From JAOPZW01 sp963806015 (GTDB lineage Bacteria > Actinomycetota > Thermoleophilia > Solirubrobacterales > Solirubrobacteraceae): 64,000 bases of DNA. The stretch's first letter is position 1, and the number at the start of each line of letters is the position of its first letter. Below, piece by piece: positions 23,763 through 30,259 of the stretch. A program made the position numbers and the translations under genes. The notes below the pieces were generated by a model. That model had not been told where the DNA came from, ran no database searches, and worked only from the letters and a program-made list of their open reading frames with translations. Location of the stretch: NCBI GenBank assembly GCA_963806015.1, contig CAWDWM010000006.1, positions 682,001 to 746,000 of the forward strand, in the 5' to 3' direction.

Positions 23763-24988
23763 CCGCGTTTGACACCCTGAACCCGCCCGAGCCCAAGCTG
23801 ATCGACGACTGCGTGCACTGCGGCTTCTGCCTGCCGACGTGCCCGACGTACGTGCTGTGGGGCGAGGAGATGGACTCGCCGCGCGGGCGCATCCTGCTCA
23901 TGCGCGCCGGCCACGAGGAGGACGGACCGCTGACCTCCGCGCAGGTCAACGCATGGGACAACTGCCTGGGCTGCATGGCGTGCGTCACCGCATGCCCGTC
24001 GGGCGTGCAGTACGACAAGCTCATCGAGGACACGCGCGGGCAGGTCGAGCGCCGCTGGGCGCGCCCCCGCGGCGAGCGCCTGCGCCGCAAGGCGATCTTC
24101 GCGCTCTTCCCGCACCCCGAGCGGATGAAGTGGATCGCCCCGTTCGCGCCGCTGGCCCGCCCCACCGCGCGCTTCCTCGGGCGCTTCCCGCGCCTGCAGG
24201 CGATGACCCAGCTCGCGCCGCCGCGCTCCAAGCGCGTCGCGCTGCCCGAGCTCACGCCGGCCCAGGGCACCAAGCGCGGGCGCGTGGGCTTCCTGCAGGG
24301 CTGCGTGCAGCGCGTCTTCTTCGGCAACGTCAACGCGGTGACGGTTGGCGTGCTGGCCGCCGAGGGCTTCGAGGTGTGGGCGCCGCAGAGCCCGCGCTGC
24401 TGCGGCGCGCTGCAGCTGCACACCGGGATCGACGCGCGCGACGAGGCGCGCGAGACGATCGAGACGTTCGAGAGCTGCGACACCGTGGTCGTCAACGCGG
24501 CCGGCTGTGGCTCGGCGATGAAGGACTACGGCCATCTGTTCCGCGACGATCCCGAATGGAGCGAGCGGGCGGCCGCCTTCTCGGCCAAGGTCCGCGACGT
24601 CCACGAACTGCTGGCCGAGCACGAGCCCCAGGCCCCCCGCCACCCGATCGACCTGGTCGTCGCCTACCACGACGCGTGCCACCTCGCCCATGCCCAGGGC
24701 GTGCGCGCGCAGCCGCGCGCGCTGCTGCAGACGATCCCCGGCCTGGAGCTGCGCGAGCCCGCCGAGTGGGAGCTGTGCTGCGGCTCGGCCGGGGTGTGGA
24801 ACCTGCTCAACCCCGAGCCGGCGGCCGAGCTCGGCCGGCGCAAGGCGCGCAACCTGCTCGCCACCGGCGCGCAGGCCGTCGCCGCCGCCAACCCCGGCTG
24901 TGCGCTGCAGATCGGCGTCCACGCCGGATTGCCCGTCCATCACCCGATGGAGCTGCTGGCGGCCTCGATCCACGGAAGGAAGCCATGA
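23759..24988 (+). CDS. glcF: glycolate oxidase iron-sulfur subunit
   Basis: 409 residues. Two 4Fe-4S clusters near the N-terminus (CVHCGFCLPTCPTY and CLGCMACVTACPSG), then two CCG domains (SPRCCGALQLHTG with a partner NAAGCGSAMKDYG, and WELCCGSAGVWNLL with ANPGCALQI). This is the electron-transfer subunit that passes electrons from GlcD to the quinone pool. The GTG at 23759 overlaps the glcE stop by four bases. Confidence 0.93.
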   Translation: MTAFDTLNPPEPKLIDDCVHCGFCLPTCPTYVLWGEEMDSPRGRILLMRAGHEEDGPLTSAQVNAWDNCLGCMACVTACPSGVQYDKLIEDTRGQVERRWARPRGERLRRKAIFALFPHPERMKWIAPFAPLARPTARFLGRFPRLQAMTQLAPPRSKRVALPELTPAQGTKRGRVGFLQGCVQRVFFGNVNAVTVGVLAAEGFEVWAPQSPRCCGALQLHTGIDARDEARETIETFESCDTVVVNAAGCGSAMKDYGHLFRDDPEWSERAAAFSAKVRDVHELLAEHEPQAPRHPIDLVVAYHDACHLAHAQGVRAQPRALLQTIPGLELREPAEWELCCGSAGVWNLLNPEPAAELGRRKARNLLATGAQAVAAANPGCALQIGVHAGLPVHHPMELLAASIHGRKP

Positions 24989-26568
24989 CCGTCGACGTCC
25001 TCGCCCCCGCTCCCGCCTCCGGCGTGCTCACCGAGGAGGCGCTCGCCTTCCTCGGCAGGCTGCACGAGCGCTTCGAGCCGCGCCGGCGCGGGCTGCTCGA
25101 CGCGCGCGCCGAGCGCCGCGCGCGCATCGCCGCCGGCGAGACGCTCGACTTCCTGCCCGGCACCCGGGAGATCCGCGAGGGCCACTGGAGTGTCGCCGCC
25201 GCGCCGCCCGACCTGCAGAACCGCCGCGTCGAGATCACCGGCCCGGTCGACCGCAAGATGGTCATCAACGCGCTGAACTCGGGCGCCAGCGGGTTCATGG
25301 CCGACTTCGAGGACTCGCTGTCGCCGACGTGGTCCAACGTCGTGGAGGGCCAGGTCAACCTCACCGACGCGATCGAGGGCACGATCGCGTTCACCGGCGA
25401 CGACGGCCGCGAGTACACGCTGGGCGACGACGTCGCCACCCTGCTCGTGCGCCCCCGCGGCTGGCACCTGGTCGAGAAGCACGCGCGCGTCGACGGCGAG
25501 CCGGTGGCGGGCGCCTTCGTCGACGCCGGGCTCTACCTGCTGCGCAACGCCAAGCGGCTGCTCGAGAAGGGCTCCGGCCCGTACTTCTACCTGCCCAAGA
25601 TGGAGTCCCACCTCGAGGCGCGCCTGTGGGCCGAGGTCTTCGCCTTCGCCGAGGGCGAGCTCGGCCTGGACCACGGGACGGTCAAGACCACCGTGCTCAT
25701 CGAGACGCTGCCCGCCGCATTCGAGATGGAGGAGATCCTCTACGAGCTGCGCGAGCACTCGTGCTCGCTGAACGCCGGGCGCTGGGACTACATCTTCTCG
25801 ACGATCAAGACCTTCCGCGAGCGCCCGGAGTTCGTCCTCCCCGACCGCAACGACGTGAAGATGACCGTGCCGTTCATGAAGGCCTACAGCGAGCTGCTGG
25901 TCAAGACGTGCCACCGCCGCGGCGCGCACGCGATGGGCGGCATGGCCGCGCTCATCCCCTCGCGCAAGGATCCCGAGGCCAACGAGCGCGCGATCTCCGC
26001 GGTGGCGGCCGACAAGGAGCGCGAGGCGACCTCCGGCTTCGACGGCACGTGGGTCGCGCACCCCGACGTGGTGCAGACGGCCATGGAGCAGTTCGACAAG
26101 GTCCTCGGCGATCGCCCCAACCAGGTCGACCGCCAGCGCGACGACGTCGACGTCGGCGCCGCCGACCTGCTCGACATCGCCGCCACGCCGGGCGCCATCA
26201 CCGAGGCCGGGCTGCGCAACAACGTCAACGTCGGCATCCAGTACATCTCCTCGTGGCTGCGCGGCAACGGCGCCGCGGGCATCTACGGCCTCATGGAGGA
26301 CGCGGCGACGGCCGAGATCTCGCGCTCGCAGGTGTGGCAGTGGATCCGCCACGGGCGCACGCTCGAGGACGGCACGCCGATCACCGCCGACCTCGTCCGC
26401 CGCCTGGAGGGCGAGGAGCTCGAGCGCATCCGCTCGGAGATCGACGACGACGAGTGGTTCGAGCGCGAGGGCCGCCCCGAGGAGTCGCGGGCGCTGTTCG
26501 AGCAGGTGGCGCTGGCCGACGAGCTCGCCGAGTTCCTGACCATCCCGGCCTACGAGCAGCTCGACTGA
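24985..26568 (+). CDS. aceB: malate synthase A
   Basis: 527 residues, the short A form. It condenses glyoxylate with acetyl-CoA to malate. Seen: GFMADFEDSLSPTWSNVVEGQ, VRPRGWHLVEKH with the catalytic Arg, LPKMESHLEARLW, ETLPAAFEMEEILYELREH, RWDYIFSTIK and MEDAATAEISRSQVWQW. The ATG overlaps the glcF stop (ATGA) and has a GGAAGGA six bases before it. Placed last in the operon, it consumes the glyoxylate made by GlcDEF; no isocitrate lyase is in the window. Confidence 0.95.
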   Translation: MTVDVLAPAPASGVLTEEALAFLGRLHERFEPRRRGLLDARAERRARIAAGETLDFLPGTREIREGHWSVAAAPPDLQNRRVEITGPVDRKMVINALNSGASGFMADFEDSLSPTWSNVVEGQVNLTDAIEGTIAFTGDDGREYTLGDDVATLLVRPRGWHLVEKHARVDGEPVAGAFVDAGLYLLRNAKRLLEKGSGPYFYLPKMESHLEARLWAEVFAFAEGELGLDHGTVKTTVLIETLPAAFEMEEILYELREHSCSLNAGRWDYIFSTIKTFRERPEFVLPDRNDVKMTVPFMKAYSELLVKTCHRRGAHAMGGMAALIPSRKDPEANERAISAVAADKEREATSGFDGTWVAHPDVVQTAMEQFDKVLGDRPNQVDRQRDDVDVGAADLLDIAATPGAITEAGLRNNVNVGIQYISSWLRGNGAAGIYGLMEDAATAEISRSQVWQWIRHGRTLEDGTPITADLVRRLEGEELERIRSEIDDDEWFEREGRPEESRALFEQVALADELAEFLTIPAYEQLD

Positions 26569-26628
26569 TGGTTGGTTCCGCGGCCAGCGTGCTCGCATGT
26601 GCGCGGGCCGTGGATGCCGGGCGCCGCA

Positions 26629-26670
26629 CGCCGAAGGGGTGCCGGGCTGGTTGCCCGGCCCCCTTCGGCG
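26629..26670 (+). terminator. long hairpin after the glycolate operon
   Basis: CGCCGAAGGGG...CCGGGC pairs with GCCCGG...CCCCTTCGGCG, about 17 pairs with one bulged T and a 5-base loop. It lies 60 bases after the malate synthase stop and before the SDR gene. No T tract. Confidence 0.6.
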
Positions 26671-26740
26671 GGTGGCGATCCGGCGCCGCGGAGCGCGTGC
26701 AGGCGAGTGCGGGGGTCGCGGAATCAGCCATCTAGGGCCG

Positions 26741-27502
26741 TTGGCGCGCGCGCACGTCGTCACCGGCGGAGGCCGCGGCATCGGCCGGGCGATCGTCGAG
26801 CGGCTGCTGGCGCAGGGCGACACCGTCGCGGCGATCGAGCTCGACCCCGCCGCGCTGGAATGGGTCGGCGCGCATCCGCGCGCCATCGCCGTGGTGGGCG
26901 ACGCCGGCGACGAGGCGATCACCGAGCAGGCGGCCGACGCGGCGCAGGCCGCGGCGCCGCTGGCGGGGTGGGTCAACAACGCCGCGGTCTTCCGCGACGC
27001 CTCGATCGACGCGGTGACGACCCGCGAGCTGCTCGATCTCATCAACGTCAACCTCGCCTTGGCCGTGGTCGGCTGCGCGACCGCCGTGCGGCGCTTCCTG
27101 GCCGCCGGGACGCCTGGATCGATCGTCAACGTCACCTCCCACCAGGCGCGCCTGGCCGTGCCGGGCTGCACGCCCTACGTGACGGCCAAGGCGGCGACCG
27201 AGGGCCTCACCCGGGCGCTGGCGGTGGAGTACGGCACGCGCGGGATCCGCGTCAACGCCGTGGCCCCGGGCTCGATCGCCACCGATCGCTACCACGAGGA
27301 GTACGTCGCGCAGGCGCCCGAGGTGGCCGAGCGGATCGAGCGCGAGATCGCCCGCCTGCATCCCGTCGGGCGCGCCGGGCGCCCGGAGGAGGTCGCCGCC
27401 ACGGTCGCCCACCTGCTCTCCGACGAGGCGAGCTTCATCACCGGCGCCACCGTCCCCGTCGACGGCGGGCGCACCGTCGTCACCCACGACCCCCAGCCCT
27501 GA
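26741..27502 (+). CDS. short-chain dehydrogenase/reductase
   Basis: 253 residues, classical SDR. Seen: the coenzyme loop VVTGGGRGIGRAIVERL, the WVNNAAVF strand, the catalytic Ser in NVTSHQ, and the YVTAK active site, followed by GIRVNAVAPGSIATDRYHEE and a C-terminal VPVDGG. Asp or Glu after the second strand (IELDP) suggests NAD rather than NADP; this is inference. The TTG at 26741 is the only plausible start after the upstream hairpin; a longer frame through the hairpin is unlikely. Confidence 0.85.
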   Translation: MARAHVVTGGGRGIGRAIVERLLAQGDTVAAIELDPAALEWVGAHPRAIAVVGDAGDEAITEQAADAAQAAAPLAGWVNNAAVFRDASIDAVTTRELLDLINVNLALAVVGCATAVRRFLAAGTPGSIVNVTSHQARLAVPGCTPYVTAKAATEGLTRALAVEYGTRGIRVNAVAPGSIATDRYHEEYVAQAPEVAERIEREIARLHPVGRAGRPEEVAATVAHLLSDEASFITGATVPVDGGRTVVTHDPQP

Positions 27503-27566
27503 TGGCGGTCACCTTCCTCCTCGCCGGCATGCCGGTCGCCGTCCGCGCTGCGGGCGCGGCGGCCTG

Positions 27567-27593
27567 AACAGCATCACCGAGGGGAAGGAGTAG
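27567..27593. repeat. dispersed repeat, copy B (one outer arm only)
   Basis: AACAGCATCACCGAGGGG followed by AAGGAGTAGCGGC-like sequence matches the outer arm of copies A and C. The inner palindrome is different and the second outer arm is missing, so this is a partial or recombined copy. It lies between two convergent SDR genes. Confidence 0.6.
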
Positions 27594-27606
27594 CGGCGGA
27601 CGCGGA

Positions 27607-27658
27607 CGCCGAACGTCGGTCCTACCCCCTGCTGATGGGGCAAGACCGACGTTCGGCG
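27607..27658. terminator. perfect 15-bp stem hairpin between convergent SDR genes
   Basis: CGCCGAACGTCGGTC (27607-27621) and GACCGACGTTCGGCG (27644-27658) are a perfect inverted repeat; an inner CCCC/GGGG stem extends it after a small internal loop. It follows the stop at 27502 and precedes the minus-strand stop at 27676, so it can end transcription from both sides. Confidence 0.65.
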
Positions 27659-27675
27659 CGCCGCGGACGACCCGG

Positions 27676-28428
27676 CTACCCGCGGCCGACGTAGGGCATC
27701 TTCGTCGCCATCACCGTCATGAACAGGACGTTGGCGTCCAGCGGCAGGCCGGCCATGTAGAGGACCGCGTCGGCCACCAGGCCCGCGTCCATCGTCGCCT
27801 CCGCGGCGATCCTGCCGTCGGCCTGGGGCACGCCGCGCTCCATCGCCGCGGTCATGTCGGTGGCGGCGTTGCCGATGTCGATCTGCCCGCAGGCGACGTC
27901 GTGGGCGCGGCCCTCCAGCGCGATCGCCTTGGTCAGGCCGGTGACGGCGTGCTTGGTCGTCGTGTACCCCGCCGCGAACGGGCGCGGGGTGTGGGCCGAG
28001 ATCGAGCCGTTGTTGATGATCCGCCCGCCGCGCGGCGACTGGTCCTTCATCACTCGGTAGGCCTCCTGCGCGCACAGGAAGACGCCGGTGAGGTTCGTCG
28101 CCACGATCGCCTGCCAGTCCTCGAAGGCGACCTCGTCGAACGGCGCCGGCCGCCCGAACGACCCGGCGTTGTTGAACAGCACGTCGACGCGCCCGAACTC
28201 GTCGCGCACCCGAGCGAACAGGGCGACGACCGCAGCGCGATCGCTGACGTCGGTGGGGACGGCGAACGCGCGGTCCGGCGCGGCGTCGGCGAGCGTCTCG
28301 CGCAGCGCGTCCTCGCGGCGCCCGGCCAGCGCCACGCGGTAGCCGGCGCCCAGCAGCGCACGCGTGACCTCGCGCCCCAGCCCGGAGCCTGCGCCGGTGA
28401 CGACGGCCACCCGATCGTGTTCGGTCAT
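27676..28428 (-). CDS. short-chain dehydrogenase/reductase
   Basis: 250 residues. Seen: VAVVTGAGSGLGREVTRALL, AGRRED after the second strand (Arg-Arg suggests NADP preference), LFNNAGSFG, the Ser in NNGSISAH, and YTTTK. The start is the ATG at 28428 rather than an upstream ATG, because a divergent gene starts 17 bases away. Substrate unknown. It is not a close copy of the SDR at 26741; loops and C-termini differ. Confidence 0.85.
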   Translation of the reverse strand: MTEHDRVAVVTGAGSGLGREVTRALLGAGYRVALAGRREDALRETLADAAPDRAFAVPTDVSDRAAVVALFARVRDEFGRVDVLFNNAGSFGRPAPFDEVAFEDWQAIVATNLTGVFLCAQEAYRVMKDQSPRGGRIINNGSISAHTPRPFAAGYTTTKHAVTGLTKAIALEGRAHDVACGQIDIGNAATDMTAAMERGVPQADGRIAAEATMDAGLVADAVLYMAGLPLDANVLFMTVMATKMPYVGRG

Positions 28429-28433
28429 CGCGT

Positions 28434-28439
28434 TAGATT
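28434..28439 (+). promoter_or_regulatory. -10 element TAGATT, leaderless promoter
   Basis: TAGATT is exactly six bases before the ATG at 28446. The same short spacer (GCGT-tagattg-ACGC, 28430-28444) forms a 4-base dyad shared with the divergent SDR promoter. Confidence 0.4.
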
Positions 28440-28445
28440 GACGCA

Positions 28446-28730
28446 ATGGCAGAACGACAGGCCGTGGGGATGCTGATGCTCCACGACGGATCGCCGCGCG
28501 ACCTGGAGGCCCGCACGGAGCTCGCCGCGGCGCTGCCGGGTGCGGACATCGGCGAGCCCGACGAGGTCGGCGTCTTCGAGGTCGTGCTGGAGGCCGACGA
28601 CCGCGAGGACGCGCTCAGCCGCGTCTGGGACGCCGTCGCCGCCTCGGGCACCGACGACCACATCGTCTTCCTCGAGCACCCCGAGCTGCCCGAGCACTGG
28701 CGCCACCGCAGCGGACGCCCGCAGGCCTGA
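28446..28730 (+). CDS. small conserved hypothetical protein
   Basis: 94 residues, acidic, with no signal peptide or membrane segment. The pattern VGMLMLHDGS then VGVFEVVLEADDREDALSRVWDAV suggests a small alpha/beta sandwich with a ferredoxin-like beta-alpha-beta order. I do not recognise a family. It stands alone between divergent and convergent genes, behind its own leaderless promoter. Confidence 0.6.
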   Translation: MAERQAVGMLMLHDGSPRDLEARTELAAALPGADIGEPDEVGVFEVVLEADDREDALSRVWDAVAASGTDDHIVFLEHPELPEHWRHRSGRPQA

Positions 28731-28752
28731 GGGCCGGGGCGGGCCGCTCGGG

Positions 28753-29673
28753 TCAGCGCTCGTGCCCTGCGAAGTCGAAGTTGGCCAGCGCGGCGGGGTC
28801 GGTGATGCCGAGCTTGCGCCGCGCGCGCTCGGCGAACCCGGCGGAGCCCAGGCGCACGAACAGCGCGGGCCACGGGTTCGGGCTGATCTCGACGCTCCAG
28901 CCCGGCTCGGCCTCCACGAGCAGCCGCCCGTCGACCTCGACCGCGATCGGCGCGCTCGACGGGAGGATGTCGACACCCAGGATCTCCTCGGCGCCGAGCA
29001 CGACGGCACGGTTGAAGAGGCCGTGGGGCGCGTCGGGGGTGATGATCATCGCGCGCGTCTGGGGTGAGACGATCGGGCCGCCGGCCGCGTAGCTGTAGGC
29101 GGTCGAGCCGATCGGCGTGGCGGCGATGACGCCGTCGCTGGCGTAGCGGACCAGGAGCTGGCCGTCGACGCGCAGGGCCAGCAGGGCCTGGCCGCGCCCC
29201 GGGACGCGGCTGAGGACGACGTCGTTGAAGGCGACCTGCTCGCGCTCCTGGCCGTCCTCTTTCCATGCGGCGCGCAGGACGAAGCGCTCCTCGATGCCGT
29301 AGGCGCCCGCGGAGAGAGCCTCCAGCGCCTGCGGTACGTGCTTGCCGTCGACCTCGGTGAGGTAGCCCAGGCGGCCGAGGTTCGCGCCCAGCACCGGCAC
29401 CCCGAGCGGCGCGGCCAGGCGCAGGCCGCCGAGCATCGTGCCGTCGCCACCCAGGGCGAGCACGAGATCACAGCCGTGCGCCAGCTCGCCGACCTCGCAG
29501 CGCCGGACCTCCACGGGCAGCCGGTCGTCGTCCACCGCGGCGAGCTCGGTCCCCGTGCGCTGCGCCCAGGCGGTGACCTGGTCGATCGCGTGCTGCACGT
29601 CGCGGCGGGGGTGCAGGACGAGACTCACCCGCCGCGGCGGGGCGGTCTCGCGGTCGGGCGTGGTCGCGTTCAT
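28753..29673 (-). CDS. nadK: NAD kinase
   Basis: 306 residues, cytosolic; phosphorylates NAD to NADP. Seen: the catalytic LALGGDGTMLGGLRLA, LGANLGRLGYLTEV, and the signature AATPIGSTAYSYAAGGPIVSP. The Asp of GGDGT is the general base. The ATG at 29673 is preferred to one six codons upstream. It appears to be a single-gene unit, with a plus-strand gene starting 43 bases from it. Confidence 0.93.
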   Translation of the reverse strand: MNATTPDRETAPPRRVSLVLHPRRDVQHAIDQVTAWAQRTGTELAAVDDDRLPVEVRRCEVGELAHGCDLVLALGGDGTMLGGLRLAAPLGVPVLGANLGRLGYLTEVDGKHVPQALEALSAGAYGIEERFVLRAAWKEDGQEREQVAFNDVVLSRVPGRGQALLALRVDGQLLVRYASDGVIAATPIGSTAYSYAAGGPIVSPQTRAMIITPDAPHGLFNRAVVLGAEEILGVDILPSSAPIAVEVDGRLLVEAEPGWSVEISPNPWPALFVRLGSAGFAERARRKLGITDPAALANFDFAGHER

Positions 29674-29716
29674 CGCCCGGCAGTTCAGCACACGGCGCTG
29701 CCCCCTACAGTTTGCG

Positions 29717-30205
29717 GTGGCTTCGATGCGCGACGATCACGACGTCACCGGCCATGACGCACTCGCTCCCGCCGAGCGGCTGCTGACCCGCGCCGCCGAG
29801 GGCACGACGCAGAACGGGAGCCCGGTCTCGCGGCGCGCCCGCCAGACCCAGCGCTCCGTCGAGGCGTATCTGAAGGCCGGCGTGCGGCCGCGCTGGATGG
29901 AGCGCCTGAACGAGATCGATCACGGCGTGGCGGCCGAGAAGCAGCGCCTGACGCGCGCCTACCGCGCGCTGCAGGAGGAGTGCGCCGGGGACCCGCGCGT
30001 GTTCGCGCGCCGCTGGCGCGCCCTGGCGCGTGCGTGGCACTTCGACCACCTCAACGTCCTCGTCGAGCAGCACAACGACTGGTACCCGATCGAGCGCCAG
30101 TTGCCGATGGACCCGCGCACCGGCGACTACGTGCGCTTCGGGGGCCGCTCCTACCGCCGGCCGATACTCGGGCCGGAGTGGATCCTCGAGCACTTCCCCG
30201 CCTAA
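29717..30205 (+). CDS. conserved hypothetical protein
   Basis: 162 residues, hydrophilic, basic N-terminus. The C-terminal half has conserved-looking blocks: WMERLNEIDHGVAAEKQRL, HFDHLNVLVEQHNDWYPIERQL, and GPEWILEHFPA. I do not recognise a function. A TACAGT at 29706-29711 sits five bases before the GTG at 29717, favouring that start; an in-frame ATG lies three codons later. Confidence 0.65.
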   Translation: MASMRDDHDVTGHDALAPAERLLTRAAEGTTQNGSPVSRRARQTQRSVEAYLKAGVRPRWMERLNEIDHGVAAEKQRLTRAYRALQEECAGDPRVFARRWRALARAWHFDHLNVLVEQHNDWYPIERQLPMDPRTGDYVRFGGRSYRRPILGPEWILEHFPA

Positions 30206-30216
30206 GCGAACGTTTG

Positions 30217-30234
30217 CCCGCGCCCGTGCGCGGG
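30217..30234 (+). terminator. GC hairpin
   Basis: CCCGCGC-CCGT-GCGCGGG is a perfect 7-bp stem with a 4-base loop, 12 bases after the stop at 30205 and 26 bases before the MMPL gene. It may terminate the upstream gene or act as a leader hairpin of the next. Confidence 0.45.
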
Positions 30235-30259
30235 GAGGCACCGCCGCAGGGGAAGGACC

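Noticed and set aside
26569..26740. Possible insertion-sequence end or extra N-terminus of the SDR
   Set aside because: The inverted repeat at 26629-26670 has no matching partner or transposase nearby, and the translated upstream frame shows no protein-like composition. It is better read as a terminator.
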